40,984 bases of DNA, taken from positions 1 to 40,984 of the forward strand of contig NZ_JAPENW010000003.1 of the NCBI RefSeq assembly GCF_026341855.1. The letters are read 5' to 3'. Origin of the DNA: Streptomyces sp. NBC_00568. Its GTDB lineage: Bacteria; Actinomycetota; Actinomycetes; Streptomycetales; Streptomycetaceae. Position numbers and translations under genes: made by a program. The notes below the pieces were generated by a model that worked only from the letters and a program-made list of their open reading frames with translations, did not search any database and was not told the origin of the DNA. Shown here one piece after another: positions 35,276 through 40,984 of this stretch (the stretch's first letter is position 1; each line of letters starts with the position of its first letter).

Positions 35276-36415
35276 CTATGGAGCGCCTTCCAGGTACTGC
35301 TGGACACGGCGGCGGGCCGTCTGCACTGGGTTTCCGCCGTCTTCGCCTTGCAAGATCCAAGTCCGGGAGAGGTAGTAGTCGGGATGGCGGATGGTGGTGA
35401 GCGTCCTGCCGTCTGGCTGAAGACGATGCTCGGTAAAGCCATCCAGGGCACCGGCTGCGACGGGTGTGCGGGTCCACGGATTATGCAGTACGTGGAAGCC
35501 CTCGCTGAAAGTCTCGTGGTCCTGTGGCCCGTAGTCACCGATGACATAGCCGAAAGGCACGGCCACGGACGCATTCGGGTCAGGGTCGTACGCAAGACCG
35601 ACGCGGGCCATGGCCACGTCTTCCGGTCCGTAGCCGCGTTCGGTTCCCATGCGGGAGAACTTCGACACGGTGGCGCTGTTGGTGAAGATCACGGCGGCCA
35701 GGTGCTCGGATTCGGGCTGGGCGAACAGACCGCTCGGGATGCTCTTGTGCTTGTACCGGTGTTCTATGACGACTTGGGAGTTCAGCACGAGCGAGCCGCG
35801 GCTGTCGCGGGTGGGGATGTCCCGGATCCCGTAGAGGTAGGTCGCCAGGGAGCTGACGGTATGGATCAGGGCACTGGGGTTATGGAAGGACTGCACGGCG
35901 ATCACGAAGGGGACGCCGTCGATGTGCGGCTTCTCCCAGTAGGCGTGGCCCTGCGCATCGCGGTGTTCGAGCTTGCGGCGCAGGGCTTTGCCGATCTGCA
36001 TGGTGAACTCCGCCTGTGATTCCTCCATGTCGTCGGGGATGAGCCGGCGTACTGCAGCGGCAATGTCTTCGTCGTCGGCCGTCTCACCCTGGGGCGGGTT
36101 GGTGGTCGTCGCTTCGATGGCCACAGGAGTGTCGCCGGTCGTCAGGAAGTCTGGTGCGGGGCTGGAGCGGTCCAGTTCCTTGCCCTGTTCGCGCAAGGCG
36201 GCAAAGAGGGCAAGCTCGAAGACGCGAGCGGAGAAGCCTGCGGTCTGGAACTCGCGGACGAAGCTGTGGTCGACGTCGGGAAAGTCGGCAAACGTCTCGT
36301 CCATGAGGCGGCGCGCGGCAGTGTACGCGTGGGCTCCGCTGAAGTCGCGGAACTCGCGGCTGACCTTTTCCGGCGTCATCTTCCGGGCGAGGTCGAACAG
36401 GCTTCGGATCATCAT
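35276..36415 (-). CDS. uncharacterised protein with PD-(D/E)XK-like pattern (379 aa)
   Basis: The start is ATG 36415 or 36412. Residues ~50-110 show the order FVREFQTAGFSARVFELALF, LDRSSPAPDF, then VAIEATTTN. E67, D89 and E101 are spaced like the acidic residues of a PD-(D/E)XK nuclease, but the usual Lys after the last acid is Thr. The rest contains HIDGVPFVIAVQSFHNP, NSQVVIEHRYKHKSIPSGLF and HLAAVIFTNSATVSKFSRMG. I recall scattered homologues misnamed 'glycosaminoglycan attachment site'. It sits between defence genes, downstream of the 278-residue protein on the same strand. A DNA-cleaving role is inference. Confidence 0.5.
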   Translation of the reverse strand: MMIRSLFDLARKMTPEKVSREFRDFSGAHAYTAARRLMDETFADFPDVDHSFVREFQTAGFSARVFELALFAALREQGKELDRSSPAPDFLTTGDTPVAIEATTTNPPQGETADDEDIAAAVRRLIPDDMEESQAEFTMQIGKALRRKLEHRDAQGHAYWEKPHIDGVPFVIAVQSFHNPSALIHTVSSLATYLYGIRDIPTRDSRGSLVLNSQVVIEHRYKHKSIPSGLFAQPESEHLAAVIFTNSATVSKFSRMGTERGYGPEDVAMARVGLAYDPDPNASVAVPFGYVIGDYGPQDHETFSEGFHVLHNPWTRTPVAAGALDGFTEHRLQPDGRTLTTIRHPDYYLSRTWILQGEDGGNPVQTARRRVQQYLEGAP

Positions 36416-36551
36416 CGGCCTCCAACACGCCGGTCAGGCAAGAGTGGGGGGAGCGGGTGCTGTCGGTATCGGCCAGCTGGGGGCGCAGCCGCACTGGTGG
36501 CATTGGACCAGCCAAGCGGAGCCGGGTGGAGCCTCGTGCGTCCCTGGGGCG

Positions 36552-37388
36552 TTACGGCAGTTCTTCCAGCCGGGCGAGCAGGCTGGCGGCGGTGGCGACG
36601 GCCGCGATGGCGTCGGCGCGAGTCCAGGTGAAGTTCTCGGTGGTGCCGAAGTCGTCGTGCGGTGCGCCGCTAAAGAGCGCGTAGGCGCTCTGGGTGAGCA
36701 TCGCCCAGCGTTCCTCCTGGTCCCGTTCCCCGGCCTTCTTCTGCACCGCCTGGTCGTGGACCCTCCGGGTGTTGCAGGCCTCACGTACGGGATCGAGGGC
36801 CGCTCGGGCGAGGGCAACGGCGTGCTCGTACCGTCCGTCACGGATCGCGGTCTTCGCCTCGCGGATCCGTCGCGCGCCGGTGGCCCGGGCCTCCACGGTG
36901 GTGACCGGGATGAGGACGTCGACGAACGCGCCGGCATCGAGCTGGGTGAGGGCGTTGCTCCACGTCGCGTGCGGGATACGGACGATCTCCTGGTCCTGGG
37001 CGACAGGCCAATGCTTCGTCTCTGCCAGGGCAGTCAGGGAGAGTTCGGCGCGCAGGACCAGGTCGGCACCCGCGCGCAGCTTCTCCAGACCGCGCAGCTG
37101 CCGGTCCGTCACGGTCGTCTCCAGCGTGAGCTGCATCTTGAACGGCTTCAGCCCGACAGGGCCCTTCGGGACGTGGAGGCCGCCGATGTAGCTGGCAGGG
37201 TTGGGCATCTCGTGTACCCAGAGGTCGCCGGAGGCGAGGAAGGGCGCATCCACGGTGTAGTTGCCGCGGGCAGTCACCTCGAAGGTCAGGGCGAGACGGT
37301 GTACGTCCCAGCCCGGGGTGAAGGTCACGTTGTGCTGCGCCTGGACGTCGACACTGTAGTCGTTCATGCCGAACTGGAAATTCGCCAT
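36552..37388 (-). CDS. uncharacterised actinobacterial protein (278 aa)
   Basis: ATG 37388 (MANFQFGMNDYSVDVQAQHN) has GGCGAGGAAACG upstream; an earlier start at 37433 is less likely. The first ~185 residues look beta-rich (VTFTPGWDVHRLALTFEVTA, GGLHVPKGPVGLKPF, LRAELSLTALAETKHWP, ATWSNALTQLDAG). The last ~90 are helical (REAKTAIRDGRYEHAVALAR, LFSGAPHDDFGTTENFTWTR, ADAIAAVATAASLLARLEEL). The helical end may be HEPN-like, but no R-x4-6-H motif is seen. It is transcribed away from the HEPN-motif gene at 37,636 and toward the PD-(D/E)XK-like gene 137 bases on. Function unknown. Confidence 0.5.
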   Translation of the reverse strand: MANFQFGMNDYSVDVQAQHNVTFTPGWDVHRLALTFEVTARGNYTVDAPFLASGDLWVHEMPNPASYIGGLHVPKGPVGLKPFKMQLTLETTVTDRQLRGLEKLRAGADLVLRAELSLTALAETKHWPVAQDQEIVRIPHATWSNALTQLDAGAFVDVLIPVTTVEARATGARRIREAKTAIRDGRYEHAVALARAALDPVREACNTRRVHDQAVQKKAGERDQEERWAMLTQSAYALFSGAPHDDFGTTENFTWTRADAIAAVATAASLLARLEELP

Positions 37389-37622
37389 CGTTTCCTCGCC
37401 TGGTTGAGCCGTTGCCCGATGCTCGCAGGCCAAACGCCGGAAGGGCAGCGGTTTTCATAGGCTCACGGCGGCGTGAGCTGCCCATGACTGCGTCTACGCC
37501 GGGACGGGCCGCAGCGATGGTCAGGTCACGGTGCGCCGCCGCCCCGACTGCAAGATCGACCCGATCCAGCATGAGCAACCACAGGTCAGCGAAACCCGGA
37601 GACGGCCGCGCGATCTGAGACC

Positions 37623-37628
37623 TACTCT
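37623..37628 (+). promoter_or_regulatory. probable -10 element of a leaderless gene
   Basis: TACTCT (a TANNNT-type -10) ends seven bases before the ATG at 37,636, and no ribosome site lies between. In actinomycetes this spacing is typical of transcripts starting at or very near the start codon. No convincing -35 was found. Confidence 0.4.
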
Positions 37629-37635
37629 TTGCCGC

Positions 37636-39090
37636 ATGACAGAGAGTGAGTCACTGCCTACCGTCAGCGCTTCCGGAGAAGTCGTCCGACGTGAGCCCCG
37701 CCAAACCGCGCTTGACGGCCTCCGAGACTTCCAGGACCTGATCCTGGCCCGCCTCGGTGACCTGGGACTGCCGACCGAGGACGTCCTGGTGACCCTCAAC
37801 CAGCGGCATGCCCTGCTGCAGAGCACCGAGCATGCCCTGGCTGGCCTGGACGATGAGCAGCTTGCCCGCTCGGCATACATCGCCAAGATGATCATGGCTG
37901 GCTCCGTCGGGCTGTTCGACGCGGCGCTCAACTACCTCTGGGACGAAACGGTCATTGAGCTGCGGAAGCGCGTGATCGGCTACGACCTTTCGTACTTCTA
38001 TGCCGTCGCGGAAAAGAGCGAGAACCGCCGCAAGGAGCTGAAGACAGCCGAAGACCTGATAAAGCTCGACGACGCGAAACTCCTCAACGGAGCCCGGGAG
38101 ATCGGGCTCATCAGCGATGTCGGCTATCACCAGGTCGACCACATCCGGTTCATGCGCAACTACGCCAGCGCGGCGCACCCCAACCAGGTGGCACTGACCG
38201 GTCTTCAGCTCGCTGACTGGCTGGAGACATGCATCCGCGAGGTGATCACGCTTCCGCATAACAACGTCGTCGCCGAGATCAAGAAGCTCGTGGTCAACGT
38301 CCAGGCCGCGAAACTGGACAGCACCTACCTGGCGCAGACGGCCGTCTTCTTCAAGGAACTCCCGGCCGAGAAGGCCGACACCCTGGCCTACGGACTCTTC
38401 GGGGTCTACACCACCATCGGCACCGAGCCGCACACTCTCGACAACATCCGTGACCTCTGGCCGAAGCTCTGGCCTTACGTCTCCGAGGACGCCCGCTTTT
38501 GGGCCGGCACTCGACTCGCACGCTTCCTGGCCGATGCTGACCATGCGCAGGCCGTCCTCGCCCGCCAACTCATCGACCTTGCCCAGGGCGGCAGCTACCT
38601 CCCCGAGGCGGTCAAGGTCTCGGAGATGGCCGAAGCGCTCGACGAGCTCATGGACGTGCACCTCGCCCTGAACAACTTCTACAACGAACCGCGAGTAGCA
38701 CGTCGCCTCGCCGAACTCGTGGGACAGCACGGGTCCGTCCCGGAAAACCTCGTCCGGCAGTACGTGAAGACGCTGGTCACGGTGTTCCTCACCAACGGCA
38801 ACGGCGAAGTATTCGCGGCCGACCCGATCTACTTGGACCTGATCGGCCGGTTCGACCCGTATCAGGCGTCTCTCGCCCTCCGAGCATTCGCCTACCCTGA
38901 GATCTCAAGCCAGCTGCAGCGTCCCCTGTCCCGGACGAAATGGACCGAGCTCCTGAGCGTGATCGACGTCAAGATCACTGGTCGGCCCGAGCGGGAACTC
39001 CTCGAGGCTGTCCGCGAGTTCCCGGGCACCCCGGACAAGCTACGCCTCGACTCCGGCATCAGGCGCTACCTCGACGCATTGCCACGCTGA
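37636..39090 (+). CDS. HEPN-motif protein, putative defence RNase (484 aa)
   Basis: ATG 37636 starts MTESESLPTVSASGEVV; sequence upstream in frame looks non-coding. Residues ~80-200 form a helical region with IRFMRNYASAAHPNQ. R174-N175...H181 fits the R-(N/D/H)-x4-H form of the HEPN RNase motif, followed by LTGLQLADWLETCIREVI. The remaining ~280 residues are helical (IRDLWPKLWPYVSEDARFWA, YLPEAVKVSEMAEALDELMD), possibly a repeat-type sensor. HEPN proteins commonly act as RNA-cleaving toxins in abortive infection. The gene diverges from the minus-strand group at 37,388. I recall widespread uncharacterised homologues with an AxSAAHPN box. Confidence 0.6.
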   Translation: MTESESLPTVSASGEVVRREPRQTALDGLRDFQDLILARLGDLGLPTEDVLVTLNQRHALLQSTEHALAGLDDEQLARSAYIAKMIMAGSVGLFDAALNYLWDETVIELRKRVIGYDLSYFYAVAEKSENRRKELKTAEDLIKLDDAKLLNGAREIGLISDVGYHQVDHIRFMRNYASAAHPNQVALTGLQLADWLETCIREVITLPHNNVVAEIKKLVVNVQAAKLDSTYLAQTAVFFKELPAEKADTLAYGLFGVYTTIGTEPHTLDNIRDLWPKLWPYVSEDARFWAGTRLARFLADADHAQAVLARQLIDLAQGGSYLPEAVKVSEMAEALDELMDVHLALNNFYNEPRVARRLAELVGQHGSVPENLVRQYVKTLVTVFLTNGNGEVFAADPIYLDLIGRFDPYQASLALRAFAYPEISSQLQRPLSRTKWTELLSVIDVKITGRPERELLEAVREFPGTPDKLRLDSGIRRYLDALPR

Positions 39091-39252
39091 TCTCACGCGT
39101 GATCCATTTCAGAGCCTGGTCACTCAGCGCGGCTGGGCTCGCGTCGTGCGGCGGCGCGGCTGTACCGCAGCGGCCGCGCCGCCCGGGCCGCCTGCTGGCA
39201 GCGCAGGAGTCGCCAGCAGGCGGCCGACGTAGCAGGGGCGCAGGCTGATGGG

Positions 39253-39400
39253 GTGGAGTGGCCCGTAGATGTCGCCCTGCCCCGCCCAGTGACGCAGCTT
39301 CCGACGCGACCATGGGCCTATGAGATCAAGGTCGATGGTTCTCCAGACACCTCGTGATGTCTCATTCGGGTCCGCCCGCAGCGGCCGGGGAAGGGCGGCA
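39253..39400 (+). pseudogene. ATP-dependent DNA ligase, N-terminal fragment
   Basis: The frame 39253-39357 reads VEWPVDVALPRPVTQLP, then RPWAYEIKVDG, containing the K-x-D-G nucleotidyl-transferase motif of ATP-dependent DNA ligases (the Lys that becomes adenylated). Immediately after it the frame stops. The next frame resumes with VLQTPRDVS, like the strand that follows ~10 residues later in ligases, suggesting a small internal deletion. Nothing of the rest of a ligase is seen. It is a short relic in the 39,091-39,474 gap, which is otherwise empty. Confidence 0.5.
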
Positions 39401-39474
39401 AGTCGGGCTTCCAGGAAGAGGCGCGACGCGTGCCACTCAGCGGCAGCCCGGCACTGTCCAGGAGAGCACTGTGG

Positions 39475-40710
39475 TCACGGCTGCTGCTTTGTGCGGCCGG
39501 CTGAGGCTTGTTGGGCGTCCGCGCCGGAGCTGACGTGTCGTTGGGTCTCCTGGGGGCCGTGCCAGTCCAGGCACATCACGGTGGCATCGTCTTCGAGCCG
39601 GCCGCCGGCAGCGTCACGGACTGCGGACGTCAGCATCACCGCGGTCTCCCGCGGGTGCAGGCCCCGGGTGCGCTCCAGCAGGGCGGGCAGGTCGACCTGC
39701 TCCCCGTGCCGTTCGACCATGCCGTCGGTGAACATGAGCAGACGGTCACCATGGCGCAGATCGAGGTCCTGAACGCGGTAGGGGAGGGTCGCGAACTCGG
39801 ACAGCCCGAAGGGATGGTCCACCTCGCAGTTGATCACCTCCACAGCGCCCTCGCGCATGCGCAGTGGCCAGGGGTGTCCCGCGTTGACGAGCTGGGCCCG
39901 CCCGGTGCGGAGATTGATGCGCAGCAGTTGCCCCGTGGCGTGCCCTTGGCCGTGCTCGACCAGGGCCTGGTCGGCGCGGTGGGCCTGTTCGGCCAGGTCG
40001 GCTCCGGCGCGGCGGGCGCCGCGCAGGGCACTCACCAGGACCGTGGCGGCGAGGGCGGCGTCGATGTCGTGGCCCATGGGATCGGTCACCGACACGTGCA
40101 GCGCGTCCCGGTCCAGGGTGTAGTCGAAGGTGTCGCCGCTGAGGTTTTCGGACGGCTCCAGGCTCCCGCACAGGGTGAACTGCGCGGCCTCGCACGACAG
40201 TGACAGGGGGAGCAGCTGGTACTGGATCTCTGCCGCGAGGGTGGGCGGCCTGGAGCGTTTCCCCCAGGTGTAGAAATCAGTGAAACGCCCGTTGGCGATC
40301 ACGATATAGGCCAGGACATGGGCGGCTTCCCCGACCTCATCAAGGATGTCCTCGCCGGGGGCGGCAGGCAGGAGCAGTTCCAGCAGCCCGATCGCATCCC
40401 CCCGGTTGGTGACCGGCACGATCACCCGCTGACCCTGACCGGTCGCCTCCTGATACAGCCGCTGGGTACGGATCACCTCCTCGTAGACACTGCCGAACAA
40501 AGGGATCCGCTCCGCCTCCCGCCCGTCCTCCGCTGGGGCGGTCGACAGCCGCGCCACCGCCTTCCCCGTCAGGTCGACGATGAGGAATGAGACCTTCGTG
40601 GCCTCGAAACGCCGCCGCAGGTCCTCCGCGATCACGTCCACCGCCTCCACCGGCGCCGCTGTCTCCGCTGCCGTCAGCAACCGGGGAAGTCCACTCTGCC
40701 CAACACTCAC
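39475..40710 (-). CDS. PP2C/SpoIIE-family serine phosphatase with N-terminal GAF-like domain
   Basis: GTG 40710 has GGAAGGAAC upstream; the frame also opens at 40728. Residues ~20-150 look like a GAF sensor (VDVIAEDLRRRFEATKVSFL, RVIVPVTNRGDAIGLLELLL). The phosphatase domain follows: LAAEIQYQLLPLSL, SENLSGDTFDYTLD and VTDPMGHDIDAAL with the metal-binding Asp residues, NAGHPWPLRM, GDRLLMFTDGMVERHG and LEDDATVMCLDW near the end. Such Streptomyces proteins dephosphorylate anti-sigma-factor antagonists to adjust stress sigma factors. No partner kinase is adjacent. The frame is intact. The 274 bases beyond it to the window end show nothing recognisable. Confidence 0.75.
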   Translation of the reverse strand: MSVGQSGLPRLLTAAETAAPVEAVDVIAEDLRRRFEATKVSFLIVDLTGKAVARLSTAPAEDGREAERIPLFGSVYEEVIRTQRLYQEATGQGQRVIVPVTNRGDAIGLLELLLPAAPGEDILDEVGEAAHVLAYIVIANGRFTDFYTWGKRSRPPTLAAEIQYQLLPLSLSCEAAQFTLCGSLEPSENLSGDTFDYTLDRDALHVSVTDPMGHDIDAALAATVLVSALRGARRAGADLAEQAHRADQALVEHGQGHATGQLLRINLRTGRAQLVNAGHPWPLRMREGAVEVINCEVDHPFGLSEFATLPYRVQDLDLRHGDRLLMFTDGMVERHGEQVDLPALLERTRGLHPRETAVMLTSAVRDAAGGRLEDDATVMCLDWHGPQETQRHVSSGADAQQASAGRTKQQP

Positions 40711-40984
40711 GACCGCAGTTCCTTCCACCCGCCCCGCCTACCAGCAAGAGAATCACCACGGCGAGCGTCAAAACATGAAAAGTAACAATAAGTGCAGATC
40801 ATTGCGTTATGTGTTCACGGAAGTGAGTTTGTTTCCTGGCGTCCACTCGCTGACGCGGCCGTCGCGAATGCTCCAGTCGCGAACTCGACGAAGGGGTGGC
40901 CGCCTCTGCCCCGCTGTTGGGCAGCACAGCCGAGACGCTCACAGGTGCCCCAGTCCATATCAAGGGGTCCATGGCTCATGAGAC

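Noticed and set aside
1..40984. tRNA, rRNA and CRISPR arrays
   Set aside because: I saw no tRNA-like T-loop and acceptor combination, no rRNA sequence and no spaced direct repeats; a covariance-model scan could still find a missed tRNA or small RNA.

Overview
The window looks like an accessory region of a Streptomyces-type actinomycete, such as a chromosome arm or large plasmid. It is very GC-rich, uses many GTG starts, and carries families typical of that group: DUF4328 membrane proteins, SARP/BTAD regulators, SpoIIE-type PP2C phosphatases, and actinobacterial Tn7-like transposition genes. All family assignments come from reading the translated sequence and recalling families; no search was run.

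Left part (1-17,700) is a graveyard of mobile DNA. It holds a remnant of a helicase-associated-domain protein (2-212), a TniQ/helicase-associated/DUF4096 target-selector gene broken near its start (542-2888), and a Tn7-like operon of TnsA (to 4320), TnsB (4317-6436, at least three indels) and TnsC (6430-7534, one extra A in an A7 tract). Next come relics of a SUFU-domain protein, a membrane protein, a zinc-ribbon protein and a BTAD regulator. Amid these sits an intact, distinctly less GC-rich gene for a response-regulator-like/thioredoxin-reductase-like fusion (11,380-13,176). A complete IS630-family insertion (13,265-14,413) with TA target duplication follows, inserted at what appears to be the stop codon of a lipoprotein-like gene. 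A small conserved protein and a DUF4328 protein close this part.

Middle (17,680-21,091, minus strand): a tyrosine recombinase, an XRE-type regulator and a second, large zinc-ribbon tyrosine recombinase. Sizes and order recall TnpA/TnpB of Tn554-type elements. The second recombinase has apparently lost its catalytic tyrosine through a one-base frameshift.

Right part (21,700-39,100) is a defence island of long intact genes: an OLD-family ATPase/Toprim nuclease; a 1672-residue Avs-like STAND NTPase with a Cap4/Mrr-like nuclease domain; a membrane-anchored protein, a possibly ParB-like protein and an orphan colicin-type immunity protein; an IS5 transposase remnant; a complete three-gene ABC-three-component (ABC-3C) system; and a minus-strand group (small protein, PD-(D/E)XK-like protein, uncharacterised protein) divergent from a HEPN-motif protein with a leaderless-type start. 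The divergent pair at 35.3-39.1 kb is the best candidate for an undescribed system. A DNA-ligase fragment and a PP2C/SpoIIE phosphatase end the window.

Frameshifts and nonsense changes are concentrated in the left 20 kb, while the right half contains very long uninterrupted frames. This favours real gene decay around transposons over uniformly poor sequence, although several lesions are in homopolymers and should be checked against reads.
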